From: Mesorhizobium sp. AR10
GTDB lineage: Bacteria; Pseudomonadota; Alphaproteobacteria; Rhizobiales; Rhizobiaceae
Direction of reading: 5' to 3'
DNA length: 64,000 nt
Assembly (NCBI RefSeq): GCF_024746795.1
Contig: NZ_CP080524.1
Coordinates: 2,086,001-2,150,000 of the forward strand
In this document: in pieces, positions 20,276 through 29,295 of the stretch
Layout: every line of letters begins with the position of its first letter
Numbering within the stretch: position 1 is the first letter of the stretch
Translations under genes and position numbers: made by a program
Notes under the pieces: model-generated
Database searches by the model: none
Seen by the model: the letters and a program-made list of their open reading frames with translations, nothing else
What the model was told of the DNA's origin: nothing

Positions 20276-21262
20276 CTACCGATCCTCGATAATCCTCAGA
20301 TAGGCCGCCGTCACAAACAGCACGATCAGGCCGAACAGGATGCGTCGCGCGCCTTCCGGCATCTGCAGGATGGTCAGCAGCGTCGTCAGCACGGTGAGGA
20401 TGAGGGCGCCGACGATGGTGCCGGTGTAGCCGCCGCGGCCGCCGAAGATCGAGGTGCCGCCGATGACGGCGGCGGCCACCGAAGGCAGCACCAGCGGTTC
20501 TGCGAGCGACAGCGATGGGGCCTTGATCAGACCGACATAGAGCAGGCCGGTGATGCCGGCGAGCACGCTGGAGATGACGTAAAGCGCCGTGATCACCTGC
20601 CAGTACTGGACGCCGGACAGGCGCGTTGCCCGCTCATTGTCGCCGACCGCATAGAGCAGGCGGCCGAAGCCGGTACGGCCTAGGGTGAAGACGATCAGCG
20701 CCGCCAGCGGCACGAACAGCAGTAGCGCGTTGGGCACGCCGTAGGTCAGGCCGGTGCCGAGCCAGGCAAGGAAGTCCGGGATTTTGGCGCCCGAAGCAAT
20801 GACCGTGCGCTGGTAGACCTGCAGGCAGCCGGTGCCGATCAGGCTGGTGCCGAGCGTCATGATCAGCGGGTGGACGCGAAAGACGCCGACGCCGATGCCG
20901 TTGATCAGGCCGATCAGCACCGCCGGCATCATCGCCAGCAGGAATGCCACCGCCGGGTCCTGATGGACGACTTGCGTCGCCATGATGAAGGCGCTCATCG
21001 TCGCCACCGTTCCAACCGAGAGGTCGATGCCGCCGGTCAGCATGGTCATGGTCTGGCAGCCGGCGAGGATGGCCAGCGGAATGGCGAACTTGACGGTGTT
21101 GGCGAGCCAGCGCTCGTTGACAATGCCGGGGCGCAAGATCTGCAGGATCACCACCAGGATGACCAGCAGGACGATCAGCGGGATGAGCGGCCGGTCTGCC
21201 ATGAAGCGCTTGAGGCGGCGGCCGAAAGGGATGGCTTGAGGGCTCGTTGCGGCACTGCTCAT
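20276..21262 (-). CDS. Sugar ABC transporter permease (RbsC-like), second
   Basis: 328 residues, about nine or ten membrane helices. The motif 'LTGGIDLSVGTVATMSAF' and 'GGTSIFGGRGGYTGTIVGA' are signatures of the RbsC/BPD_transp_2 permeases of class II sugar importers. The ATG at 21262 overlaps the stop of the first permease (ATGA). It is the last gene of the sugar operon. The longer frame upstream in this phase is a shadow. Confidence 0.95.
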   Translation of the reverse strand: MSSAATSPQAIPFGRRLKRFMADRPLIPLIVLLVILVVILQILRPGIVNERWLANTVKFAIPLAILAGCQTMTMLTGGIDLSVGTVATMSAFIMATQVVHQDPAVAFLLAMMPAVLIGLINGIGVGVFRVHPLIMTLGTSLIGTGCLQVYQRTVIASGAKIPDFLAWLGTGLTYGVPNALLLFVPLAALIVFTLGRTGFGRLLYAVGDNERATRLSGVQYWQVITALYVISSVLAGITGLLYVGLIKAPSLSLAEPLVLPSVAAAVIGGTSIFGGRGGYTGTIVGALILTVLTTLLTILQMPEGARRILFGLIVLFVTAAYLRIIEDR

Positions 21263-22233
21263 GATTGCCGGCTCCGCATGGTGATGAAGGCGCCGAACAT
21301 CACCACGGCGACCATGATGGCACCCTCGATGATGGCGGTGACGTTGGGGTCGATGGCGAGCAGCGTCAGGTCGGTGCGCACCAGCCGCAGCACGAAGACC
21401 GCGACGATCGGGCCGAGCAAGCCGCCCTTGCCGCCGCCGAGTGCGACACCACCCAGCACCACCGCCGCCACGCTGGCCAAGAGGTAAGGGCCGGGAATGG
21501 GCGCGCCGATGCCGGTGCTCATAGTCAGCGCCAGCCCGCCCATGGCGGCGAACAGCCCCGACAGCGCATAGGCAATGATGCGGGTGCGCGCCACAGGCAC
21601 GCCGCTGCGAAACGCCGCCAGTTCGCTGCTGCCGATGGCATAGATGGAAAGGCCGAGCTTTGAGCGCTTGAGCGGAATCCAGATGATGCAAAGGCATATG
21701 ATCAGCACCAGCAGCGCCTTCGGCAGCCAGGCGTCGATGTTGTCGGGCAGGCCCGGTATCGGCACCGTTCCGACGATGGTCGCCTTCAGCCATTCGGCGA
21801 CCGCGCCGCCGGGGGCATCGAGGACGAGCAGGGCAGCCCCCTGCAGCACGAACAGGGTGGCCAGCGTGACGACGATGTCGGGCACGCGGGTGACGACGAT
21901 GAGGATGCCGTTGACGGCGCCGAGCACGAAACCCATGGCCAGCACGAACGGCACCACGAAAAGCGCGTATTCCTCGCTGGCGCCATTCATCATCGAGGCG
22001 GCGGTGACGCTGGTCAGCGCCATCATGGCGCCGACCGACAGGTCGATGCCACCGGCGATGACGACGACGGTCTGGGCGGCCACGGCGAAAGCGTAAGGCA
22101 AAACCGCGCGCACCAGCGAACCGAAATCGCCGCTGCCATAGCCCGGCTGGATCAGCTTGGTGATGATGAAGAGTGCGACGAAGAGAACGAACAGACCGGC
22201 GACCCAGCCCTGCCGGCGCAACAGATAGCTCAT
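21259..22233 (-). CDS. Sugar ABC transporter permease (RbsC-like), first
   Basis: 324 residues with the RbsC signature 'VIAGGIDLSVGAMMALTSV' and 'VLGGVALGGGKGGLLGP'. It pairs with the second permease to form the membrane channel. Its start overlaps the ATPase stop by 4 bases and its stop overlaps the next permease by 4 bases, so all are translationally coupled. Confidence 0.95.
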   Translation of the reverse strand: MSYLLRRQGWVAGLFVLFVALFIITKLIQPGYGSGDFGSLVRAVLPYAFAVAAQTVVVIAGGIDLSVGAMMALTSVTAASMMNGASEEYALFVVPFVLAMGFVLGAVNGILIVVTRVPDIVVTLATLFVLQGAALLVLDAPGGAVAEWLKATIVGTVPIPGLPDNIDAWLPKALLVLIICLCIIWIPLKRSKLGLSIYAIGSSELAAFRSGVPVARTRIIAYALSGLFAAMGGLALTMSTGIGAPIPGPYLLASVAAVVLGGVALGGGKGGLLGPIVAVFVLRLVRTDLTLLAIDPNVTAIIEGAIMVAVVMFGAFITMRSRQS

Positions 22234-23792
22234 GGCGTCGCCCCCGGCGTCTGCGAGGGGTTCTCCGGGGTTTTCGACGTCGGGTCGGCAAGGATGCCGA
22301 CATCCGCTTTGGCGCCGCGCGGCAGACCGTAGGCGGCGCGCATCAGCGCCGGCTCGTCGGCGAGTTCCACCGGGAAGATATCGACGACGCGGCCGCCGAA
22401 GATGACGATGACGCGGTCGCAGACACGCTGCACCTCTTCGAGTTCAGACGTGTAGAACAGCACCGACTTGCCCTGATCGGCGAGTTCGCGCAGCAGCTTG
22501 TAGATCTCCTGCTTGGTGCCGACATCGATGCCGCGCGTCGGGTCGAAGCACAGGATGGTCCGCGCGTCAGCGGCGATCCAGCGGGCGATCGTCACCTTCT
22601 GCTGGTTGCCGCCGGACAGGCGCTGCACCTCGCCCTGGGCACGGGTGTCGATCTGCAGCCGCTGGATGGCGCTGACGACCTTGGCGCGTTCCTGGCGCAT
22701 GTTGATCGGGCCCCAGTTGCGCAAGGCGGCGCTGAAGGGGAGTGCAATGTTCTCGCGCACCGAGCGCTGCATGGCGAGCGCTTCGGCGCGGTCGCCTGGG
22801 ACATAGGCGATGCCGGTGCGGATAGCGTCGATCGGGTGGGCAAATTTGACCGACTGGCCGTCGACCTCGATCGTTCCACCGCCTGGCCGGATGGAGCCGG
22901 CGAGCGCGGCAAACAGCTCGTCCTGACCTTGTCCCTCAAGCGCTACGACACCGGCCACCTCGCCGTCGGCGAGATCGAACGAGACATCATTGAGCTTGGT
23001 GCCTACACGCAGGTTGTGGACGCTCAGCCGCGGGCGGCTGGCCGCAGTCGAAGCGGCCTGGCTCGCGGTACGCGCGGCCATCTGGGTCTTGACGATCCTC
23101 GCGCCAAGCATGAGTTCGACGATCTGCTCCTCGACGCCCGGTACGATATCGACGACGCCGACGGTCTCGCCATCGCGCAGCACGGTGGCTCGGTCACAAA
23201 GCGCCGATATCTCGACAAAGCGGTGGGAAATGAAGATTACCGAACGGCCGGCGTCACCCTGGCGGCGCACGACTTCCAGCACTTTTTCGGCAAGGTTCGC
23301 CGGCAAGGCGGCGGTCATCTCGTCGAGCAGCAAAACGTCGGGCTCGACGGCAAGAGCGCGCGCCAGATCGAGCACGCGCAGCACGGCCAAAGGAATGTCG
23401 CGCGCGGTGTCGCGTATGTCGAGATCGGGGATGCCGAGTTCGCGCACCCAGGCGCGGAACGGCTCGACCGGCGTACCGGTCAGCCGAAGGTTGGATAGCA
23501 CGTCCAGATCGGGGATCAGCGACGGCTCCTGGTAGACAGGAAGCAGGCCGGCGCGGCGCGCATCGGCGGGCGAGCGCACATCGCGGGCTTCGCCGCGGAT
23601 CAGGATGCGCCCGGCGTCCGCCCGGATGGCGCCGGTCAGGATTTTCACCAGCGTCGATTTGCCGGCGCCGTTGGCGCCCATGAGGGCGTGAACCTCGCCC
23701 GGCAGGACGGACAGCGACGCATTGCGCAGCGCCGCCACGGCGCCGTAGTTCTTAACGACGCCGGTGGCGTCCAGGAGCGGATTCGCTGTCAA
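22230..23792 (-). CDS. Sugar ABC transporter ATP-binding protein (RbsA-like)
   Basis: 520 residues with two ABC domains, as in RbsA/XylG/MglA. First domain: Walker A 'GANGAGKSTLVK', Walker B 'DVLLLDEMTAAL'. The usual LSGGQ signature is hard to see here ('ARDIPLAVLRVLDLARAL'), suggesting a degenerate site. Second domain: degenerate Walker A ('ALEGQGQDELF'), signature 'LSGGNQQKVTIARWI', and 'CFDPTRGIDVGTKQEIY'. One degenerate site per domain is normal in this subfamily. It energises uptake of the substrate delivered by the binding protein. Confidence 0.95.
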   Translation of the reverse strand: MTANPLLDATGVVKNYGAVAALRNASLSVLPGEVHALMGANGAGKSTLVKILTGAIRADAGRILIRGEARDVRSPADARRAGLLPVYQEPSLIPDLDVLSNLRLTGTPVEPFRAWVRELGIPDLDIRDTARDIPLAVLRVLDLARALAVEPDVLLLDEMTAALPANLAEKVLEVVRRQGDAGRSVIFISHRFVEISALCDRATVLRDGETVGVVDIVPGVEEQIVELMLGARIVKTQMAARTASQAASTAASRPRLSVHNLRVGTKLNDVSFDLADGEVAGVVALEGQGQDELFAALAGSIRPGGGTIEVDGQSVKFAHPIDAIRTGIAYVPGDRAEALAMQRSVRENIALPFSAALRNWGPINMRQERAKVVSAIQRLQIDTRAQGEVQRLSGGNQQKVTIARWIAADARTILCFDPTRGIDVGTKQEIYKLLRELADQGKSVLFYTSELEEVQRVCDRVIVIFGGRVVDIFPVELADEPALMRAAYGLPRGAKADVGILADPTSKTPENPSQTPGATP

Positions 23793-23871
23793 ATCATGCG
23801 GTTCTCAGTTGCGCGGCAAGGACGGCAGGCAAACGCCCGCCGTCCTCGCATTTCAATTGCAGATCAGGCGA

Positions 23872-24912
23872 TTATTCGCCCGGGCCCTTGCAGGCGACGA
23901 TCTGTTCCTTGGTGTAGGTGGTCCATTCCGGGATGGAGATCGAGACCGGCCATTCCGGGCTGAGCGACGGATCGGCCGCTGCCTTGAGCTTGGCCTTGCC
24001 TTCCTCGGTGGCGTTCTCCCACAGCTGCGGCTCAACCAGAACGGTCTGCTGTGCCGGCTTCTTGCCGTTGAGGATCTGCAGTGCCAGCGTGACGCCGGCG
24101 CCGCCGATCGAGCCGGGGTTGGTGACCGCAGCACCAACGAGACCCTTGACCGAGCTCAGCTGGCCGACGAAGCCGGCATTGTCGGCCCCGACAACCGGCA
24201 CCAGCGGCGCCTGCGACTCGACCAGCGCATCGACGATCACGTTGTCGATGCCAGAAGTCCAGATGCCGTTGAAGGGCGTGCCCGTGGCGATGAAGGACAG
24301 GATCTGCTGCTTGCCCTGATCCTGCTGCCAGCCGGTGAACACTTCCTGCGCGACCTTCACGTCGGGGAATTCGGCAAGTGCCTTCTTGAAGCCCTTGTCG
24401 CGGTCGCTGTCGGCGGAAGCGCCTGCAGCACCGCGCATATAGACCACGTCGCCCTTGCCACCGATCTGCTGGAACAGCCATTTGGCGCCGAGATAGGCAT
24501 ATTGTTCCTGGTTGTTGGAGATGATGTAGGCTGACGGTTCGGTGACCGCCTGGTCGACCGCGACGACGACGATGCCGGCCTTTGTGGCCTCCTCCAGGCC
24601 AGCCTTGATGCCGGCCGGATCGGCCGGGTTGACGACGATGGCGTTGACCTTGGCGCTGATCAGGTTGCGGATGTCCTCGAGTTGACCGGCCGCGTCGGTG
24701 TTGCGGTGGGCGATGTTGAGCTTGGTGACCTCGCCGGAGGCCAGCGCCTGCGCCTTCATCGCGCAGATCATCTCCTCGCGCCAGCCATTGCCCTGCACGG
24801 TGTTGGAAATGCCGATCGTGTATTTGCCCTCGGCGGACGAGACGCCCACCGAAGCCATGAAGGCCGCGCCGGCAAGCAGCGGAACCATCGTCAGATATTT
24901 TCTATTTTTCAT
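23872..24912 (-). CDS. Periplasmic sugar-binding protein (RbsB-like)
   Basis: 346 residues from the ATG at 24912, which follows a GAGGAAG ribosome site; an ATG at 24930 is less likely. A signal peptide 'LTMVPLLAGAAFMASVGVSSA' is followed by a type I periplasmic-binding fold: 'YTIGISNTVQGNGWREEM', 'DIRNLISAKVNAIVVNPADP', 'VVAVDQAV' and 'GADNAGFVG'. It captures the sugar or polyol for the RbsABC-type transporter. The ligand cannot be told from sequence. It lies between the epimerase and the ATPase in one operon. Confidence 0.94.
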   Translation of the reverse strand: MKNRKYLTMVPLLAGAAFMASVGVSSAEGKYTIGISNTVQGNGWREEMICAMKAQALASGEVTKLNIAHRNTDAAGQLEDIRNLISAKVNAIVVNPADPAGIKAGLEEATKAGIVVVAVDQAVTEPSAYIISNNQEQYAYLGAKWLFQQIGGKGDVVYMRGAAGASADSDRDKGFKKALAEFPDVKVAQEVFTGWQQDQGKQQILSFIATGTPFNGIWTSGIDNVIVDALVESQAPLVPVVGADNAGFVGQLSSVKGLVGAAVTNPGSIGGAGVTLALQILNGKKPAQQTVLVEPQLWENATEEGKAKLKAAADPSLSPEWPVSISIPEWTTYTKEQIVACKGPGE

Positions 24913-24957
24913 TTCAGTCTTCCTCCACATTGATTTCTTGTTTCAGTCCAGAAGTCG

Positions 24958-25872
24958 TCACTTAACGAAGGGGCGCAGTACATCGCGGGCCAGCAGAAAG
25001 CCTCGCTTCACCTTGTCGTCACTCCCTTCAAATCGCCGGTCCTCGTGTTCGATGATGATGGGCCCATCGTAGCCAGCCCGATAGAGGCCGGAGAAGATGA
25101 CGTTCCAGTCGACATCGCCGAGCCCAGGCATGCGCGGAACCTGCCAGCCGATGCCGGCGGAAAGGATGCCGCGTTCATAGAGGCCCTCACGGTCGATCAT
25201 CAGGTCCTTGGCATGGGCATGCAGCATGTGCGGCCCAAATTCTCTGATGAAGCGGGCCTGGTCGATCATCTGCCAGACCAGATGCGACGGGTCGAAATTC
25301 ATCCCGACATCGCCGCCCCAGGCTTCGAGGATGCGGCGCCAGATGTAGGGCGAATAGGCGATGTTGTGGCCGCCCGGCCATTCGTCATAGCTGAAGATCA
25401 TCGGGCAGTTCTCAAAACTCAGCTTGACGCCGTTGTCGCGCGCATGGGCGATGATGGCGGGCCAGACCTTGAGCGCTTCCTCCCAGTTGGCGTCGACCGT
25501 TTTCGAGGCGTCGCCGCCGCAGAAGGTGTTGACCAAAGGCACGCCCATCCGGCTCGCCAGCACGATCACCTTTTTCAGGTGATCGATGACGGTTTGGCGA
25601 TGGGCGGCATCGGGATGCAGCGGATTGGGATAGAAACCGAGGCCTGAGATCGACAGCTTCTTCTCCGCCAGCGCGGCAGCAATCTCCTTCGCCTGCGACG
25701 CCGAGGTCGAGGCGGCGTCGATATGGCTGGTGCCGGCATAACGCCGGCTCTCACCGGAGGATTTCGGCCAGCAGGCGATCTCCAGCGCCTCGAAGCCGGC
25801 CGCGCTTGCCCAGTCGGAGACCTCGCCAAGCGGGGTCTCCGCAAATGGTGCGGTGAGCAGTCCGAGCTTCAT
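24958..25872 (-). CDS. Sugar phosphate isomerase/epimerase (TIM barrel)
   Basis: 304 residues of the xylose-isomerase-like (AP endonuclease family 2) TIM barrel group. Metal ligands are suggested by 'LSFENCPM' (Glu), 'VGMNFDPSHLVWQ' (Asp, His), 'LHAHAKDL' (His) and 'IIIEHEDRRFEG' (Glu near the C-terminus). Such enzymes interconvert ketoses and aldoses or epimerise C3. Placed between a polyol dehydrogenase and a sugar-binding protein, it probably acts on the oxidised product of the imported polyol. Confidence 0.9.
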   Translation of the reverse strand: MKLGLLTAPFAETPLGEVSDWASAAGFEALEIACWPKSSGESRRYAGTSHIDAASTSASQAKEIAAALAEKKLSISGLGFYPNPLHPDAAHRQTVIDHLKKVIVLASRMGVPLVNTFCGGDASKTVDANWEEALKVWPAIIAHARDNGVKLSFENCPMIFSYDEWPGGHNIAYSPYIWRRILEAWGGDVGMNFDPSHLVWQMIDQARFIREFGPHMLHAHAKDLMIDREGLYERGILSAGIGWQVPRMPGLGDVDWNVIFSGLYRAGYDGPIIIEHEDRRFEGSDDKVKRGFLLARDVLRPFVK

Positions 25873-25891
25873 ATTGCCTCCCTTCCTCCTA

Positions 25892-27454
25892 CTATGCCGA
25901 TTGCGCCGGCAGCTTCAACCGTGTGGCCGCCGCTGGTTCCACCATATGTCTGACAAGGCCCATAGGATCGGCCGAGAGCAGACCGTCGAGAGCGCCTGTC
26001 ACTGCTGCGCGGAAATCCCTGTTTGCGGCAAGTTCCGGGTCGAAAATGGTGTCGATGGCGAGGATCGCGCTCGCCAGAGCCTTGGTGTCGTCGCCGGTCG
26101 CGTCGGCGATGCCGGCGACCTTGTCGGCATAGGGGTCCGACACCGGCCAGCGCCCGCCAAACCGCGCCGAGGCCAGGATCAGGTAAGCCATCCAGCCGGC
26201 GACAGGCACCGACAACAGGGCGATGCTGTCGCCGCGCCGCAGCCGGTCGAGGATCGGGTTAAGCAGACGCTGCACGATCTTCTGCGAGCCGTCGGTGGCG
26301 ATCTGGTGATTGCGATGGCGGATCGCCGTGTTGCGCAAGCGGCCAAGGCTCTGCTCGACATAGGCCTCCGGGGAGACGCCGGGCACCGGCATCAGCGTCG
26401 GCAGCGTCTCTTCCAGCAGCATGCGGCGAACGAAGGTCGCGAGTAGCGCGTCGGCGATCACATCCGAGGTGTGCTCGAGCCCGGCCAGCACGCCCAGAGT
26501 GGCCAGCGTCGTCTGGGCGCCGTTGAGCACCCGCATCTTGAGATGTTCGAACGGCGTGACGTCGTCGACGAAGCTCGCCCCAACCAGGTCCCATCGCGGC
26601 ACGCGGCTGGCGAATTTCTGCTCGATCACCCATTGCCGGAACGGCTCGCCGACCACGACGGCAGCATCGCGGTAGCCGAAGTGCTGCTCGACGGTCTCGA
26701 TATCCGCCTGCGAGGTCGCCGGCGTGATGCGGTCGACCATGGCCGAGGGGAAGGCGACGTTGGCGGCGATCCAATCGGCCAGCCCATTGCCGCGCTTTTC
26801 GACCATCGACTGGACCACATTGGCCAGGATCACGCCGTTGGTCGGGATGTTGTCGCAGGAGAGCAGTGTTACCGGATGCCCGTGCGTGGTCATGCGCAGT
26901 TCGAGCGCCCGCGCCAGGATGCCGGGCACGCTGCGCGGTATGAGCGGATTGGCGAGGTCATGGACAATGTCGGAATGATCGAAGTCGAGCGCGCCGCTCG
27001 ACGGAATGTGACAATAGCCCTTCTCGGTCACGGTCAGCGTGACGACGTCGATGTCCGCCGAGGCCAGCACGTCGAGCGCTGGTGCTGCACTGTCCTGGCT
27101 GTCGACGACCGAGACCATGCTGCCGATGGCGCGCGCCTCGACACGATTATCTTCGCGGACGAGGCGCGTGTAGAGCCCGCCCTGTCGTCCTAGCGTCTCC
27201 GACAGAAGCGGGGGACGAATGTTGATGCCGACCACGCCCCAGCGATCGAACCTGAGGGAGAGAAGATCGTCGGTATATTCGGCCTGATGGCAACGATGGA
27301 AGGCGCCGACGCCGATATGGGCCATCCCAGGAGCAAGGGCGCCCCGGTCGTAGAACGGCTTCTGCACCGAATCCGGTAGCCGGATAATCATCTCCGGGTT
27401 GAGCGCTTCGAGCGATCCGGATACGGCGTTCACCGGTTCGCCCCTATCACCCAT
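25892..27454 (-). CDS. Mannitol dehydrogenase family (long-chain polyol) dehydrogenase
   Basis: 520 residues from the ATG at 27454; a GTG at 27433 that overlaps the SDR stop (GTGA) is an equally plausible start. The NAD site 'GMAHIGVGAFHRCHQAEYTDDL' and 'LTVTEKGYC' identify the family. In the catalytic motif Lys-x4-Asn-x2-His this protein reads 'LKMRVLNGAQTT', so the His position is Gln. The C-terminal domain is complete ('SVPVAGWMAYLILAS'). It oxidises a polyol or reduces a uronate/ketose with NAD(H). The Gln substitution may mark a subfamily or altered activity. Confidence 0.92.
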   Translation of the reverse strand: MGDRGEPVNAVSGSLEALNPEMIIRLPDSVQKPFYDRGALAPGMAHIGVGAFHRCHQAEYTDDLLSLRFDRWGVVGINIRPPLLSETLGRQGGLYTRLVREDNRVEARAIGSMVSVVDSQDSAAPALDVLASADIDVVTLTVTEKGYCHIPSSGALDFDHSDIVHDLANPLIPRSVPGILARALELRMTTHGHPVTLLSCDNIPTNGVILANVVQSMVEKRGNGLADWIAANVAFPSAMVDRITPATSQADIETVEQHFGYRDAAVVVGEPFRQWVIEQKFASRVPRWDLVGASFVDDVTPFEHLKMRVLNGAQTTLATLGVLAGLEHTSDVIADALLATFVRRMLLEETLPTLMPVPGVSPEAYVEQSLGRLRNTAIRHRNHQIATDGSQKIVQRLLNPILDRLRRGDSIALLSVPVAGWMAYLILASARFGGRWPVSDPYADKVAGIADATGDDTKALASAILAIDTIFDPELAANRDFRAAVTGALDGLLSADPMGLVRHMVEPAAATRLKLPAQSA

Positions 27455-28212
27455 TGCTCCTGGTCGATCAGGGAGCCGGTCATCGGTCCGGAGGCGTCGG
27501 ACAGCAGAAAGACGGTGAGGTTCGCCACTTCACCTGGCGCCAGCAGGCGGCCGAATGGCTGCGAGGCGTTGGCGGCGTCGATCCAGCCCGGACCGTGCGC
27601 AAGCGTCTCGGATTGCATGATGCGTTCGGCCGGCGTGTCGGTCCAGCCGACATTGATACCATTGACGCGGATGCGGTCGAAGCGATGGGCGTTGGCCGCG
27701 TTGCGGGTCAGCGTGGCGAGCGCGCCCTTGGTGGCCGAATAGACGGCGAGTTCCGGCGAGCCGCAATGCGCGTTGATCGACAGGATGTTGACGATGGCGC
27801 CGCCTTGTCCGCGCTTGACCATGTCGGCGATGGCCGCCTGCATCAGGAAGAACGGCGCCCGCGCGTTGACGGCGAACAGTGAGGACCAGTCGTCTAGGCC
27901 GGCATCGAGAAACGAGGCGCGATCGGTCAGGCCGGCGGCGTTGACCAGCGCGTCGATCCGTCCGAAGCGGGAAATGCATGCCTCCACCAAATGCGCGGGG
28001 GTAGCGGGGTCCGCCAGATCGGCGGCGACGAAGATGGTTGGCGCGCCGATCTCGGAAAGCGCTGCCGCGACCTCGGCTCCGCGCACCGGCTCGCGGCCAG
28101 TGACCAGCAGGCCGCCGGCACCGGAACGCGCAAGCGTTTCTGCGATCGCCCGGCCAATGCCTTGCGTGGCGCCGGTGACCAGCACCACCTTGTTGTCGAG
28201 GCGAAGCTCCAT
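27430..28212 (-). CDS. Short-chain dehydrogenase/reductase
   Basis: 260 residues of a classical SDR: cofactor motif 'VTGATQGIGRA' (12-22), 'NAAGL', catalytic Ser and Tyr-x3-Lys in 'YSATKGALATLT'. It is the first gene of the catabolic run after the regulator and probably oxidises a hydroxyl of the imported sugar or polyol. A palindrome (28248-28269) lies 36 bases upstream of its ATG and is a likely RpiR operator. Its 3' end overlaps the mannitol dehydrogenase start. Confidence 0.93.
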   Translation of the reverse strand: MELRLDNKVVLVTGATQGIGRAIAETLARSGAGGLLVTGREPVRGAEVAAALSEIGAPTIFVAADLADPATPAHLVEACISRFGRIDALVNAAGLTDRASFLDAGLDDWSSLFAVNARAPFFLMQAAIADMVKRGQGGAIVNILSINAHCGSPELAVYSATKGALATLTRNAANAHRFDRIRVNGINVGWTDTPAERIMQSETLAHGPGWIDAANASQPFGRLLAPGEVANLTVFLLSDASGPMTGSLIDQEQWVIGANR

Positions 28213-28247
28213 TCCTCCTCCCGGAACAAAGTTTCTATTTTTCTAAA

Positions 28248-28269
28248 TATGGAATGCCAATTCTCCATA
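28248..28269. promoter_or_regulatory. Candidate RpiR operator, upstream of the SDR gene
   Basis: Inverted repeat TATGGA-N10-TCCATA between the RpiR gene and the SDR gene. Read on the minus strand the first half is TATGGAGAATTGG, nearly matching TATGGAAATTGG at 29221 beside the RpiR gene start. Two related sites at the two promoters of this cluster suggest RpiR binding. Inference only. Confidence 0.5.
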
Positions 28270-28289
28270 GTCAATTGTGCCAAGCGATC

Positions 28290-29186
28290 TCATTGCGTGC
28301 GGCGCACGGCGACGCCATGGACCAGGGCCATGCCGACGGCCAGCGACGCGGCCAGCGAACGGAAGCCGGCAAAGTCGGACTCGACGACCTCCAGCCAGGT
28401 GTCCGACAGTTTGACCAGCGGGCTGAAGGTGCTGTCGGTGATGGTGACAATGCGCGCCTTTCGCTCATGGGCGACGGCGACGAGGTCCGGGGTGATCGAA
28501 TTGTAGGGGCTGAAGGAGACCGCAAGCACCGCGTCACGCTTGCCGATGCAGCCGACCTGATCCAGCGCCGTGGAGCCGACATTGTCGACCAGCACGTTGC
28601 GGACGCCCTGCTGTGACAAAGTCAGCGAGAGGTAGGTGGTGACGGGAAAGGCGCGTTTGGAGCCGATGACATAGATCAGGTCCGCTGCAGCCAAAAGCTC
28701 GACCATCTTCTCGAAGCTTTCGATGTCGAAGCCATTGTCGATGCGGCCGAGCGAGGTCTGCGATGCCGCGACCATGCCGTTGAGAAAATGCAGATTGGCA
28801 TTGGGCTCGGTCCGCTCCTGGCCCTCGCGCGCCCGGCCTTCCGGCCAGGAGCCTTTGACGTGGTCCTTGAACAGCCCCTGAAAATCGGAAAAGCCGGCAT
28901 AGCCGAAGATTTGAGCAAAACGAACAAGCGTCGAGGGCTGCACGCCGGCCTGGTCGGCAACCTGCGCGATCGTGCCGAGCGCGACATCGCTCGGATGCTG
29001 CCACAGGAAAATGGCGACTTGCCGCAGCCGCTTGGGGAAATGCACTGTGCCGGACGACAGCACCGCGCGCAGTTCCTCATAGGTTTGCGGCTTGGTGTAG
29101 CCGAGCGCGGCAAGCGACCGGCCACGTTTGCGGGTTGCCGCCTCGTCGGCAATCGACCGTTCCGATGATTTGCGCGCCCCACTCAT
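28290..29186 (-). CDS. MurR/RpiR family transcriptional regulator
   Basis: 298 residues. Residues 25-105 form the N-terminal helix-turn-helix domain ('KRLRQVAIFLWQHPSDVALG', 'VADQAGVQPSTLVRFAQIFG'). Residues 135-280 form a SIS sugar-phosphate-binding domain ('LIYVIGSKRAFPVTTYLSL', 'DAVLAVSFSPYN'). Such regulators bind a sugar phosphate and control nearby catabolic genes. It is transcribed divergently from the Gfo/Idh/MocA gene and sits first in front of the SDR/transporter run. Confidence 0.93.
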   Translation of the reverse strand: MSGARKSSERSIADEAATRKRGRSLAALGYTKPQTYEELRAVLSSGTVHFPKRLRQVAIFLWQHPSDVALGTIAQVADQAGVQPSTLVRFAQIFGYAGFSDFQGLFKDHVKGSWPEGRAREGQERTEPNANLHFLNGMVAASQTSLGRIDNGFDIESFEKMVELLAAADLIYVIGSKRAFPVTTYLSLTLSQQGVRNVLVDNVGSTALDQVGCIGKRDAVLAVSFSPYNSITPDLVAVAHERKARIVTITDSTFSPLVKLSDTWLEVVESDFAGFRSLAASLAVGMALVHGVAVRRTQ

Positions 29187-29220
29187 GATTTCAGGCTAGC
29201 GCGGTACGATCGTTTTACAA

Positions 29221-29232
29221 TATGGAAATTGG
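29221..29232. promoter_or_regulatory. Candidate RpiR operator, rpiR-like/oxidoreductase intergenic region
   Basis: TATGGAAATTGG lies in the 109-base gap between the divergent RpiR regulator and the Gfo/Idh/MocA gene and resembles one half of the palindrome at 28248-28269. It would allow autoregulation and control of the oxidoreductase. Inference. Confidence 0.4.
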
Positions 29233-29295
29233 AAAAGGTGTTCGAAAATGTTAGCGGCGTCTTGGGGCTTCTGTCCGGGAGGAGTTTGAAAAATC

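Noticed and set aside
22173..23498. 441-codon plus-strand frame across the sugar ATPase gene
   Set aside because: Shadow of the ABC ATPase gene, which has full motif support.
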